Shown here piece after piece: positions 22,073-34,670 of a DNA stretch of 64,000 nt. The DNA is from Pilaira anomala. Lineage: Eukaryota > Mucoromycota > Mucoromycetes > Mucorales > Mucoraceae. The notes beneath the pieces are model-generated. The model saw only the letters and a list, made by a program, of their open reading frames with translations, did no database searches and had not been told where the DNA came from. Position 1 is the first letter of the stretch. Each line of letters opens with the position of its first letter. The DNA is taken from assembly GCA_025716855.1 (NCBI GenBank), contig JAIXMQ010000016.1, positions 434,001 to 498,000 on the forward strand. Direction: 5' to 3'. A program made the translations under genes and the position numbers.

Positions 22073-22825
22073 TAACAGGTATGCAACTTACTGTTAACTA
22101 TAACAACTATATATTATTTGTTTTTATTTTGCAAGCATAAAAAAAAAATAAACGTTAAAATCGAAAGATAATACGACATAAAACGTGTATTTACAAGTTT
22201 TTATCACGGAATTATTCATTAAAGGCAAGAGAGTGATGGGATATACCAAAGAAGAGAGAGAGAGAGAGAGAGAGCAAATATAGCTTTAACACAAGATGGT
22301 ACAGAATATTAATAAGAGAAATTGTATATTTAAAAAAGTTAATTATGAAGAAGTTTGAGGGTGTGCTTGTGCGCGCGCGCTCTCTTCTTTCCCGCGGCTT
22401 GAACAATTATTTTATATGTTTGTATAGTATACTGGAATATTCTTCAGACTTTTAATTTAAGTGATGATTTATTTTTAGAACTCGAGCCATATTTTTTTTT
22501 TTTTTTTTTATAAGACAAAAAAAAAAAAAATTTATTACTTTGTGTAACTAATGTGAAAAAAAATAAAATGAGGTTTATAATTAACATAATAAATGACAAA
22601 AGAAAAAAAAAAAGAGAAATATATACATTCTAAATTGATGAGTATGAGAGAGAGAGAAAATGAGAATAAAAAAAAAAGAGGGGCATAGTTTCATATGTAA
22701 AAAAAAAAAAGGGCTTGAGAAAAGTGGATGGAGGGAATAAGGTTTTGATTTTTTTTTTTTTCGTTTTTTTTTTTTTTCATAAAATGTTGCTTTTTTTAAG
22801 GGATGCATGTGTTTTTTGATGTGTT

Positions 22826-22827
<2 letters not shown>

Positions 22828-22857
<30 letters not shown>
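22828..22857 (+). repeat. Poly(T), 30 nt
   Basis: Uninterrupted T tract just downstream (3') of the Zn2Cys6 gene stop codon. Confidence 0.9.
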
Positions 22858-22858
<1 letters not shown>

Positions 22859-22893
22859 GTATCATGGTGTGTGTAAAGTTGAAAATTAAGTCT

Positions 22894-23596
22894 CTAATTA
22901 GTATAAGACCAACATGGGTTATATTGTGATGGAATAGAATACTCGAAATAATTTTGTGGTGCTGGTGGTTGAATAGGAGTGGTGGTGATAGGTTGATGAG
23001 AAGGGTAATCTAAAGGGATATCATTATTAAACCAATATGTAGGTTGATTTAAGATGGTGGAGAGAGGTTGAGTTAAATTCAAAGAAGATTTTTGTTGCTG
23101 TTGTTCTAAATAAATGGCATTGGCAGAAGAAGAAAGTTGAAATTGAATAGCACTATTATCGCTCAAGACCGGGTTCCAACCGATTGGTGAGGCATTACCA
23201 TAAGTTTCGATATCGTCCCACGAATAAGATGAGGAGTCTTGAATAGGCGTAACATTTCCAGAAATAGTTTGGTGGTCCAACATGCTTGAAGCGGATGGAC
23301 TACTACTAGATGCGGTGGTGATAGTATTGTTTGTGTATCCGTAACCATATGCATAGTACAACGTTTCATCCGATTCGTCTACAAAGCTACTTGAACTTGT
23401 TGGTGATAAACTGCTGGTACTTTGACTTGGTACACAGTAAGAATCTTCATACAAATCGTTATAAATTGATTGGTTATTACTATGACTTAACACTTGAGGT
23501 ACTGCTTCATAAATGGGTGCAGCCCAATGTTCTTCTGTCAATAATTTAGGATACACTAAAAAAAAAAAAAAAAATCATAGTTTAGTTAAAATAATG

Positions 23597-23628
<32 letters not shown>

Positions 23629-24050
23629 TCTTTATTTTACCTGGCTTGTCTTTAATATAAGCTTGACGCTTCTTATAAGGTCCACGCTTAACACCTTTCT
23701 TACGTTCTTTACGATCAGAATCTCGACAAGTAGCTGTCAAACCAAGCTTGACACAACGTTTACAAGGTCTGCCGTCATCACATTTCTTGCAAGCTTTTTG
23801 GCAATTGACTGATAAAAAAAAAAAAAAAAAAAAAAGTTAAAAAAAGAAGTGTAACAAAGCAAACTTTTTTTTTTGTGTTCTTACCACAAGCATTTTTGAC
23901 TTGCTTACGCTTTGATTTTTCAATGGCTTTTTTACCAGTAGAGATAAGAGTTGAAACCTCTGTTGAAATGGTGTCATTGTTGGCAGTATTGGATTCATCA
24001 AAAGGCATCCAAGATGCGGGAGCTTTAGTGGTATTGTTATCGAACTGCAT
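22894..24050 (-). CDS. Zn2Cys6 fungal-type transcription factor (331 aa)
   Basis: Nuclear DNA-binding regulator; targets unknown. Exons on the minus strand are 24050-23885, 23808-23641 and 23555-22894, giving 331 residues. The zinc cluster starts at about residue 55 and spans the first splice junction: ACVNCQKACKKCDD, then GRPCKRCVKLGLTATC, a perfect C-x2-C-x6-C-x5-C-x2-C-x8-C pattern. It is followed directly by the basic stretch RKERKKGVKRGPYKKR, which suits DNA contact and nuclear import. The rest (about residues 112-331) is a Ser/Thr/Gln/Pro-rich, probably disordered activation region. No fungal-specific middle homology region is visible, so this is a short regulator. Long gene-poor DNA on both sides may hold its control regions. 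Confidence 0.9.
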
Positions 24051-27000
24051 ATTTCGTTGTATAATAGATAATCTAGATGTGTAAAAAAAAAAAAAAAAGT
24101 ATACTTTTTTTTTTTTGATGTGTAGTAAATAAAAAAAGAAAGTAAAAAGAATAAACAAAAACAAAAGACCGTGCAATTTGATCTTGTTATATATACTTTT
24201 TTTTTTTTTTTTTTTTTTTTTTTGGCTTGTTACCGTTTTGGTAATGTTTGGAGGAGATAAACTATTGGGGGAGATCGAGGAATTACTACATACTTGGCTG
24301 GACAGAGTTTTTTTTTTAAAAAAAAAAAAAAAAAATTTAAAAATAAAGATTATAAATTAACTGGTCGAGCCTTCACGTTTCCTAAACGTTTCTGGAATCT
24401 CACATGGTGTTCAATATAATAATTAGTAGTGGGTAACATTTTCATTTATACTTAACAACAACAACAACAACAACAACTTTTATATATTTCTATCGGATTT
24501 GTTTTTCAGTTTTAGTTATTGAAAAATACGGAGTTCCTCGCACTACCTCTGGGCGTTTTTTTACCCCATTAGTATTTTTTTTTTTTTTCTTTCTTTCCAA
24601 GAAATAATAAATAAAAAAAAAAAAATGACGTTCTGATTAACACAAAAAAAAAAAAAAAAAAAAATCGGCTAAAGAATCTACAGAGCCAGAGAGAGAGTAG
24701 TTTATCGATACGAAAGATTATTAAAAGACCTATAATAAGCTTGCACTCTATACTTAAAATGAAAAAAGCGTGCTTTTCCTTATAGTACTAATGTTGCACC
24801 ATGTTTTGCCACGTTTTATCTTTATCTTTTTGTATACGTACATACATGATTCTAATGATGATGATGAGTGAGAGTGCCCGAACAAAACATGCTCGCGTGC
24901 TACTTATTATTATAAATGTTTTTAAGATTCCTAAATAACTTTGTTCTGTTTTATGATTTTGGTGATACACCGTTTTCAAAACAACAACAATAAATCATCA
25001 TCATCATCATCATCATCGAAAACAGTTTTATAAACATCATTGGTTACTGTTCTTCTTATTTATAAAACTTCTAATTGGATCGTTGCACAATTTAAAATAA
25101 AGTGCATATATTTGTTATAGAATCGTATTTTGTTTATTAAAGTGTGTAGTAATCAATTAGAAAGAAAGAAAAAAAAAAAAAAAAAAAGAGTCCCACACTC
25201 TATTTAGTCAAGTAAATGTTCCCCACTCTCTATATTGACAAAAAAAATTTTTTTATCTTAATTTGTATACTCCCCCGAAAGGATAGATTAAAGAGTTGAC
25301 TTAAGAGGAAGTATTCCCTTGACTTTCTATTTAAGCAACAACAATAAAAAAAAAAAAAAAAAAGATCATCATGAAACTCGATATGATCTCCCCCTTTTTG
25401 AATGTATGTACGATTTATATATTACTATAAATCAATCAAGAAAAAGAGAAGGATCAATATAAACCGGGCATTTAAAAAAAAAAAGTAACATGTTTTTTAC
25501 TGGAAAAATTGGTCACTTTTTCGAAATATGCATTGGTCTATTTTCTGAACCCTCAATTGGCCCAGCTTGAAGAATACAGTGAATTTACCTTTGAAATTCA
25601 ATTTTACATTTGAAAACTACATTATAAGCATGATCATTTTCCAAAAAAAAATTAGAATACTGAGAGAGGCCTTTCGATACCTTAAAGAACGCGTAGATCT
25701 TACTTTATAAAACCCTATTAATAATCTTATAGCATTTTGGGGCTAGATTGATGTATTCCAGGTATTATCTCTAATATCTTTATCATTAGTAATACATCAT
25801 ACATTCGATCAGTCATACACGAATATTCTTAATGATGGTATTATACGATTGTCACATCATAAAGCAGAAGACACCAAACAATTACAGTACAATTTCAATA
25901 ACATGCATTGGATAATATTTTCTCACCACCTAAAATAATCACATCTTTCTCAAGAAATAATCTGTATACACCTATATGTGTTGCTTCATAACATCAAAGA
26001 TTGAGGAAATATTGAAGTACTAGTTAATAGATGCACCACAGACTGTAGGGTTTGAGCCAGTAAAATAATCATGAATCAGCTCGTTGCGACAATGACTCTT
26101 CCTCGAAAATCTGGTGGCCTTGGGTCTTTTTAACCCCTTTTGTTACAACTTTGTTGGTGGATTCTTCCTCCTTTCACTGCCTCTTCCAATTTTTAGCTTC
26201 TAGCTTCTGGACAACCGTTTTTATAAAATCCAGTCCTATTATACTGATATCAGAAACGACAAATAATTCTCCACCTGATGTATTATATATACTTCAGTCC
26301 CTGTTCTTCTTTCCTCCTCGTCTGATAACTGAAAAGAAATGACTGTCCTTTTTGGAAGTTTCCCCATTCTTCATATGGCGCAGAGAAAATGTATGGTACT
26401 GCCTTTGTTGTGGAATAAATTGGCTTGTCGTCGGTCAACTTTTTTGCATCGATTCATCCCGATGGTTATCTCTACTCCCCCTCCCCCTTTTTTTTTTGTG
26501 TTGTGTTGTGTGTTCTCTATCACTTGTTGACACCGAACATCACTTTTGTTTACGAATGCCCTTTTAAAACTTATGACTATGGCCGTCCTTTTTTCAATAG
26601 ACCGACTCAAACAAGCTCTTTTTTGATTTAAATCATCTTCCACCGTCGGTTATGTATCGGCACCATACTCTCTCTCTCTCTCTCTCTCTCTTTTAGCTGT
26701 ATGGCGCTCACACTTCAACAACTTTTGTATTTAACGAACAACTCTAAACCTTTTATAACTTTAATTTCTCACTAATAATAAAATATCAGAGTCGCTCTCT
26801 GGCGAGCTCCTTATTAAACACATCATATTATTCTTACAATATACTTTTTGCCATTAAAAGGGCGTTGGTAATAACCCAAAATGCTAAGATTAATACGTTT
26901 TATAGAGTAAGATCCACGCGTTTTTTTCAAGGTTTTGAAAGACATCTCAGTATTCTCATTTGTGCGAAGATGATCATGCTTATATAATCCTTTTTTTTTT

Positions 27001-28406
27001 TTTTTACTAAAATCTTGGTAAATAAGAATAACGGCTAAAGTTTTATACCCTTTTGTCTAAAAAAAAAAAAAAAAAAAAAATCGTGTAGAGACACACACAA
27101 AAAAAAAAAAAAAAAGTATGCGGGGGAGACAAGTACCTTTTTTTTTTTTACAGATATATTTAGAGAGTGTTATAGTATATTAACATGGGGTAAAATATTA
27201 ATTAGGAAGCATATTTTAACAATGAAAAAAGCTGACAAACTTTAAAACAAATATCACATCATGTTTGTAAACACACAATACACAATAAAACTCTATAGTC
27301 GTAAGATTTGGTATGTAAAAAAAAAAAAAAAATTATTAATAGTTAATTATTGGTTACATTTGGTCCAACACAAATCAACAAAAAGGGGTTTCTCTCTTTA
27401 TTAAAATATGTGTGTGTGTATCACCATTTTGTTCTTATGTGTGAGTGAGTGAGTGAGTGTGAGTGAGTGTGTGTGTGTGTGTGTGTGTGTGTACATGTGG
27501 TAATCTCTATTTCCTTTTTTTTTTTTTTTGCTAAACTATCCTCAATTGTGTCAAAAATAATAATAATAATAAAATTATTCTAGCCCTTATTGTTTTAAAA
27601 ATGTACACATGATGTGTGTGTATAATATAAAAATCAATTTTTGGTTTTATTAAAGCCTCATATAAAAATTAGAAAAAAAACAAACCCGCCAAAAACTCGT
27701 CTCGTGAACATAACCTGTCAGGTCATTTACAAATAACAAAAGCATGATAAGATGGTGGTAAAAAAAATAATACACAGCTGACTAGAGACTGCTGTGCATG
27801 TATACATTAGTTTTCTAATATTAACCGCTGCCGATCCTAATAATCTCTAACTCTCTCGCTCTCTCTCTCTCATCACCCATTGAACAAATAGTTGATGCTA
27901 TTATTGTTTATTCTAATCACATTTAGTAATTTTTTTTTTTCAAATTTTATACATAACACAATACACTCACACACTTTATATCTCTATTGTAAAGACATAT
28001 TAAAATGTAAGATATTTTGTTATTAAATATATTTTTTTTAAAAAAAAAAAAAGATAGGTCTATTTAAAAATCAGATGGTTGATGATAGTACAATAAAAAA
28101 AAACAGTAGAGAGAGAGAGAGAGGGAGAGAGAAAGAGAGAGGGAGTATGGTGTGTGTGTGTGTGTGTAACAAACAGCGGCAATAAATATATACATATGTG
28201 TAATGTATAACGAAAAAGGGTTATCATGTATATATATAATAGAAGCGAAAAGAATAATATGGAGGGATAAGTAAGTTAGAGTAATACATAATGTGAGTTG
28301 TATAAATATATTATATAGATGTTGAGAGAGAAAAGTGTACATATAAAAATATGATTTTGTGTGTAAAAGAGGCGGGATTGAAAAAAAAAAAAAGGTATAA
28401 AAACTA
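24051..28406. other. 4.4-kb gene-poor region upstream of the Zn2Cys6 gene, microsatellite-rich
   Basis: No gene was found. Contents include CAA repeats (24455-24477), CAT repeats (24992-25017), GA/CT tracts (about 26671-26692, 28110-28142), a GTGA/GT tract (27438-27492), poly(A) and poly(T) tracts, and a less AT-biased stretch (about 26070-26660) with short overlapping frames on both strands but no domain. Part of this interval may be promoter or long 5' leader of the Zn2Cys6 gene, and its left-facing right end the 3' flank of the WWE-like gene. Confidence 0.5.
27438..27492 (+). repeat. GTGA/GT microsatellite
   Basis: A compound simple repeat with about five GTGA units followed by about 13 GT units. 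It lies outside genes. Confidence 0.9.
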
Positions 28407-29324
28407 TTACATTTCCCAAACTCTTTTATTTCTATTATTCCGATCCATTATGAAAGAATCATGAAGATGAGAAGAGGTGGTAGTAGGTTGTTTGGCTTCA
28501 GCAACCGCCACATGATCTAAATAAGCATCCGGTTGCATGATCCGAGACAACCGATATTTGACGCCGAGATAACTAAGGTAATTATTTCTAGGAAATACAC
28601 GAACTCGCTTCACATCAGGGAAATGAGTATCTTTGATATCTACAAAGGTACCACCCACAGTTAAAGTTTGTTCTAGTTTTGTTTGATTGATGATATCAAA
28701 TGGTACCCATTTTTCATTCATGAATACAAGCCATGTAAAATTCCAAGTAGTAGGCCTTTGTTGTCTAATTTGTTGTAATGAATTATTATAATTTACTGAT
28801 ACATTTGTCCTTGTTGTTGTTGTGGTTGCTGTTGTGGTTGTTGTGGCTGTTGCGGTTGTAGGAGGAAGTTGAGTTGGTAAAGTAAGAGGATGGAGATTAT
28901 TATTATTATTATTAGTAACAGTAGAAGAACGAGATGTGTTATGTGCATAAATGGATTGATTTGATGAAGAAGATGTACTACTGGATGCTACAGAGAGTGG
29001 TGGAGATACCACACGAAAATGGGACTGTTGTCGATTGTTATTGTGTTGCCCAAGATTATCATCATAGTTTATGGCCTGACTCATCATTTGATCATGGTGA
29101 TAAAGTGGTGATGGTGGAGTTCGAGATAATGGTGGTGGAGATTCATAAAGATATGGCTGTTGTTGTTGTTGTTGTTGTTGTTGTTGCTGTTGATGATGAT
29201 GATATTTTTCTTGATTAAATTGTTGATGATATTCATATTGTTGCTGCTGGGCAATCATAAGTGGTGTATTATAATATCGTTGTGTACTAAGATACAATAA
29301 ACTCAATTCTGGGCCTGTGCTCAT
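28407..29324 (-). CDS. PolyQ protein with C-terminal WWE-like domain (305 aa)
   Basis: Single-exon gene, 305 residues, start ATG at 29324. The first two thirds are low complexity: polyGln (CAA/CAG tract around 29157-29190), His/Tyr-rich, Asn-rich and Thr-rich runs. The last third (about residues 190-265) is ordered: TWNFTWLVFMNEKWVPFD, then QTKLEQTLTVGGTFVDIKD and VRVFPRNNYLSYLGVKYRL. The pattern of an aromatic start, 'W.PFD', a hydrophobic helix and a late Arg resembles the WWE domain found in ubiquitin ligases and PARPs, but the match is by eye. Function is unknown. It could be a lineage-restricted protein, since no catalytic domain accompanies the WWE-like part. Confidence 0.72.
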   Translation of the reverse strand: MSTGPELSLLYLSTQRYYNTPLMIAQQQQYEYHQQFNQEKYHHHQQQQQQQQQQQQPYLYESPPPLSRTPPSPLYHHDQMMSQAINYDDNLGQHNNNRQQSHFRVVSPPLSVASSSTSSSSNQSIYAHNTSRSSTVTNNNNNNLHPLTLPTQLPPTTATATTTTTATTTTTRTNVSVNYNNSLQQIRQQRPTTWNFTWLVFMNEKWVPFDIINQTKLEQTLTVGGTFVDIKDTHFPDVKRVRVFPRNNYLSYLGVKYRLSRIMQPDAYLDHVAVAEAKQPTTTSSHLHDSFIMDRNNRNKRVWEM

Positions 29325-29973
29325 TATAAATATTTTAATAGAACAATAACAAATTAAAAAAAAAAAAAAAGAAAAAAGAAAGAAAGAGAAGAGAAGAGAA
29401 GAAGAAGAAAAAAAAAAAAAAAAAAAAAAAAAAAAGATAAAAAGTACTTTAAATAACCCATTTCATATTCTCGTTTTGGTATTTTCTAGTCTTACCTTAA
29501 CCAAATCACGGGTCACTGTTACACTTTAGACAAAAGAAGAAAGGTTCTAGTGGTGGATCATATCAGATATTAGAGTAAATTATCTCAAGTGACTTTTTTT
29601 TAAAAGGGTAAGTTGATTATATATTATAATAATATGTAAATATATATATATATCTCATGTCTTGGCTCTTATTATCCTATTCAACATCACTTTATTATTT
29701 GCTATCAAGGGCTCAACACGGGCAAGGTACACTCATCATCATCATTATATATCATCATTGTACAATTTCTTTAAAAACAGATAGAGTCACGAGCTTACAA
29801 TATATATATATATATATATATATATTAACTCTATCTTTTATGTATATAAACTGCTTAGCAAAAAAAAAAAAAAAAGTTTATTTTAATTGAAGAGAGTGAG
29901 GATAAAATGTACAATATTTTTACACTCTAACTAGAGAGCGAAAGTTTTCTTATATATGAAGTTAGTTTTTTTT
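29325..29973. other. Spacer between the WWE-like gene and DOA10
   Basis: About 650 bp. It contains a purine-only stretch with a 34-nt A-rich run (29353-29435), an AT dinucleotide tract (29789-29824) and the 3' flank of DOA10. It should include the promoter of the WWE-like gene. No gene seen. Confidence 0.55.
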
Positions 29974-31152
29974 TTAGAGAGCAACATCATTTTCTATAAT
30001 GGTTGATGTAGTTGTCTCATGTGTAGTACTACTGTTGCTACTAATAGTACTACTACTACTAGCATTGTTTTCAGGTTGATTCTTCATATTGTGTAATTTC
30101 TTTCCTATCAGATAAATGTCATCCCTCACAGTTTGCATCCATAAATGAATCAACTTTTTAAAGATAAAGATGGACATGATAGCGATAAAGATACAAAAGA
30201 TGATAGGATAAGTATATCTTGTGACAGTAATTTGAAGTGAAGGGTCTTTTGAGTCTACATATATTAAAAAAAAGTTAGAAAAAAAAAAAAAAAAAAAGAT
30301 CTTTCTCCTTGTTTCTTTTGTTCCTTTACCCAACAATTGTAAAATACCCCATGAAGTAATACCCGGTATGGTTATAGCAAGTAATGCAGTCATTATCACA
30401 GGAGCAATCACAGTGCGTGTGATAATCCACAGGTCTGTTTGCATAATACCATCCCCTATGATCGCATTTAATTTTTGTCGCACACTATTATTGGCAGGAA
30501 GCACATGAATTACATTATGAATGATACTCATGTAAGCAACACCAAAAGACCAATTCTAATAATAAAAAGTTTAATTAAACTATTATAAACACCCCCCCCC
30601 CTTTTTTTTTAACAACACTAATACTTACTTGAGATATGTAAATGACTAACCCAGTTTCTGCATTAAAGCTACGAATCGGCATAAACACAAAAAGATCAAC
30701 TGTGATTCCGAAAAGAAGAGGTATGACAATACCAAACATACTAGCGAGATATAAAAACTTGGCAATCTATAAAATATATTAATCTACCTATTATTATCTT
30801 TCTTTTTCTTTAATATACCTTTTTTGCCTTTTCTTTCATATACGTCATAATCTCGTTACTGTATTCATTTGCTCTATATGTTGCGTAACATTCAGTAATC
30901 CAATGAATTACAGTTCCTAAAGCAGCCATAATATATATGCCGAGTGCAAAAGAATATAAATCATTTACTTTTGATCCTGGAGCAAGATAATATTTAAAAA
31001 GTCCACGACCCACGAGAACTAAAATTTTTACATATTTTTTTTAGTATTTCAGTTATATCAGCACAAGAGAATAAATTACTTACGAGGTACAACAGTGACA
31101 GAACAAGAAAATAATGAGATGGAAAACCACATGAAAAATGAAAAGATAATAA

Positions 31153-31189
<37 letters not shown>

Positions 31190-33573
31190 TAGTGAGAAAT
31201 TTTTTTTCTTAATATATTTAAACTTACTCTTTGCTTAAAACGAGGTGGGATATAGACTACAATCGTAGATTGAGCTTCATCATTTGTATCAGCGGTAGCA
31301 GGATGTCCTCTTCTTCTTTCTTCTTCATCAATGGCTTCTAAAGTAACTGGATCTACAGGCACAATCATACGTCGGGTAGGGTCTACTGGTACACTATCGT
31401 ACTTGGGTACACGAACCATCATACCATCACGTTTGAACACAACCGGACTACTATTTTGGTGATCATCCTCAATCGAGACCTCAGAAAAGGGGTCAGTAGG
31501 AATTGGAGCCTTTTCAAATAAGAGGATCGACTTTAACGTTCTTCTGACATGATGTCCTTCTTCATCCGGTTGACGTACATTAAACATGAACGAAGTTAAA
31601 CGTAATTGACGACAAGCGAAATGCCACCAAAGGTCCAAGGCCTTTTTGGAGTAATCACGGGGCTTGATAAGACCGATCAAGGGAGGTAAGAGGAATTGAA
31701 TGATCAAAAGGTCAATAGCTAAAGTAGATAAAGGTGTATTGAAAGGTAATCGAAGTGGGAAGACGATCCCTGTATAGGCTAAACTGTAAGTGACGGTACC
31801 GACACCAAATACCAACATGACGGAATAAATCAAGGCAGATTGACTGATCTTTTGTAAAAGGTTTGGTAAAGGTCTTTCGACCATCTCTTGTACTGGATGA
31901 AATTGAGGATCGTTGGGGTCTCGAATGAACCACATTACACCGGGTCGAATAATCTCTCGACAGACCGTGATGAAAATAGCGAAATAGAATAAGACACCTG
32001 TACCCAGGAACCAATGTAAAAAGTAAGATGAGTAAGGGCTTTTGAGATGAAATGCGTAACGAGAAGTGAAGGAAGCGTTTACGAATAAAGGTAATGTTGA
32101 CATATCGAGTAAGAATCCACAGACGGTTGGGAAAACCACTAATTCGATCAAGATAAAGAACAAGACCTTTAAAAAGATACCTTGTTGACGAATGATGTCT
32201 TGAATGGTATCACCCATCGTTGAAGCTCTACCCGTTGTATTATTTCTTCTTTTATTACTGTGACTTAAATACCATGATCCAACCGCAATCAGTACAAGGT
32301 ATCCTACTAGAATACACATACTACGATCTAAACCGGATTGTCCAGTAGCAAATCGATGCCATCGCTCAAGTGCTACGGAGCTTACGGATTCTACCTTGTT
32401 TTGAATCCATTCCCAATCTACTTGATTTAATAAATTGTCTACCGTACTGATGTTCTTTGTGGATTCGGTAGCGATGGTTTCATTGACAGTGGTAGTCGTA
32501 GAGGGAGATAAAATGTTTTCGAGACCTTGAGAAAATTCCGCTTGAATGGATTGAATTGCTAGTTGGATTTTTTGGGGTACAATGGATAAAATCAAATCAC
32601 CCGTCATGGACCAAATGTATGGAATACAAAGATCTAATACAAAATCAACTAATGGATCAGTCACTAATCGCATTACATAAATAGGTGTTTCAATAAAACT
32701 AATAGGTCGAATCTAATCATGGGGAATAGTGTGTAAGTTTATGTGTACAGATATATATATAAAAAAAAAAGCTATTTTTTTTTTTTTTTTTTTTTTGTAC
32801 TTTACCAAGATCACAAGACGTCCAATGACATAAGGAACCCAAACAGCAATACCAAGACATAAACTGATCATGAGAGACATCAAAACCGAGTTTTGTACTA
32901 ACATCCAAGGATTTCCTCTCATACCGATTGCTTCTAATACACCATTAATATCATCGCCTACATCAAAAGGTTCTTCTTCTTCTGCAGCGGCTATAGCAGC
33001 GGCAGCAGCAGCTACATCGGGTAAATTCACTGGTTGTTGTTGTTGTTGTTGTTGTTGCTGTTGAGGTTGTTGTCGAGCTAAAAGAGCTTGTTGTTCGGCT
33101 TCACGTCTAGCAGCTAAATGTTGTTCATACATACGTTGAATGTTGGCGTTATCGAATCTATTTGGATCAATTAAGTCAGGTAATCTATCCTGTTCTCTAT
33201 CGCCATCTTCTTCAATCATTCTTCTTCTAGAAGAGGTAGTATGATCAGACCAACCAACATATTCATCCATTTCCTCCTCCTCCTCTTCTTCTTCCTCTTC
33301 CTCTTCTTCCTCATCCTCTTCTTCATCCTCATCATGTTGGTGATGACGATGACGATGAGAAGAAGTACTTGAACCTAAACCATTTAAACCACCAAACAAT
33401 TGATCTTCAGATTCATCCAGGTTACGATCCTGAATATAAGTTGACCAATTCAAAGGATCGGCAGCGTTGGGTTCATTATTTCTAAGCGCTAATTCGTTTT
33501 GAATTTCATTTCGTAAATCACCTAATCTATTTCCAATTTGATCCATATAATTATCTACGTGATCCTCGTTGTT

Positions 33574-33606
<33 letters not shown>

Positions 33607-33865
33607 ATTAGGGGTTGGGTTCATAACTTGCATAGCATTTAATAAGGTATCGAGAGCGACTTGTTCTTGAACGAGTTGTTCGTTATGATTTGGAGGGAGT
33701 GGGTTCGGGTGCATGATGGGAGGGTTTTCTTCAAGAGGTGCTTGTTCTGCAGGTAAGTTTTGCATTACCCATTCTCGAAATAAGTAAGCGGCTACAAAAA
33801 TAATAATCACAAAGGCTGTAATGATTTGTCCTTCTAAACAATCTGATAAAAATAATCTATTTTTT

Positions 33866-33897
<32 letters not shown>

Positions 33898-34670
33898 CAG
33901 TCTGTATTAGTCATACAATTAAAAAAAAAAAAAAAAAAAAGAATTCTTCTTACTTTAAGGTTTCAAAAGAGAAATAAGTACTTGTTGTAGTAGGTGGAGT
34001 AGTAATTAAAGATTCAGTTGTTGTTGCTGTTGTTGTTGTTATTGTGGTGTTTTGATTCGTTTGATTGAAACCAATGATCGTTTCACCACTCCAGAAATAA
34101 AATCGCCAAGTCCATAGAGTAAAGTTTGGTAAGATAATTAACCAAACAATGACAACTGTGAAACCTCGAAAGAGAGTTTTAATTAAGGTAGCTAAACGAC
34201 GAAGTAATTGTGAACATAACACGTAAAGTGGTACTTTTTCTGGCATATCATCTCGATAAATAGGTGAGAAAGAAAATGGGTATTCACATAATTCACAATA
34301 CCTACAGTCAAAAAAAAAAAAAAAAAAAAGGTTAAACTCCTAACACAAGTCTTATTGTTGTTATTGTTTTTATCCCCCTTTCTTTACTTTTTTTTACTAT
34401 GGGATAACCATTCTATAAGACTATTTGAAGTTTTTATTGATTAGTATGGTTTTTTTTAAAAAAAAAAAAAGCAGTTGAAATAGTTATTTACCAGTCTTCG
34501 TGAACAAAACGAATACTGCCAGAACATTTACAAGGATGGTAAAGTGGATGATCAGGTGTAGATTCACTTCTACAAACTCTACAGATTTCTTTATATAATA
34601 AAATATGGTCAAACTAAAACTCGAGTTTTTTTCTTTCTTTTATTGTTTATATACCTTGGTCGTCATCCAT
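29974..34670 (-). CDS. DOA10: Doa10/Ssm4/MARCH6-type ER membrane E3 ubiquitin ligase (1314 aa)
   Basis: E3 ligase of the ER and inner nuclear membrane that ubiquitinates misfolded and short-lived proteins (ERAD-C). Eleven exons: 34670-34655, 34588-34492, 34420-34388, 34301-33954, 33856-32806, 32712-31228, 31153-31084, 31018-30819, 30766-30629, 30555-30330, 30254-29974; total 1314 residues, close to yeast Ssm4. The RING-CH domain is complete: C8, C11, C25, C27, H35, C38, C51, C54 ([24 protein letters not shown]), split over four exons. Many transmembrane segments follow, including [20 protein letters not shown]. Exon 5 also encodes a cytosolic insert with polyAsn, polyGlu and polyGln/Ala runs (about residues 250-445). 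The tail [13 protein letters not shown] fits the conserved C-terminal element of Doa10/MARCH6. Several apparently separate frames here are one spliced gene. Confidence 0.95.

Larger units (their letters stand above)
14278..22893. other. 8.6-kb gene-poor region rich in homopolymers
   Basis: No convincing gene is visible on either strand. The region carries many 10-30 nt poly(A) and poly(T) runs (for example 15789-15817, 16531-16559, 18543-18566, 18619-18646, 20677-20706, 22828-22857), a GA tract near 22254-22274, a C-rich stretch near 18310, and a duplicated GCAGCCCC..TAACTGTAACCT near 19410-19460. One copy of an unclassified dispersed repeat lies at 16615-16975. Two short coding-like fragments are listed separately (17313-17464 and 18729-18893). 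Some of this DNA may be the 3' flank or untranslated RNA of the Zn2Cys6 gene to the right. Confidence 0.55.

Noticed and set aside
26371..26643. 90-codon minus-strand frame with polyGly
   Set aside because: Overlaps three plus-strand frames, contains a run derived from a CCCCCTTTT tract and has no homology I can recognise.
29974..34670. Several separate membrane-protein frames on the minus strand
   Set aside because: All join through consistent GT-AG introns into one 1314-residue Doa10 frame with a complete RING-CH domain.
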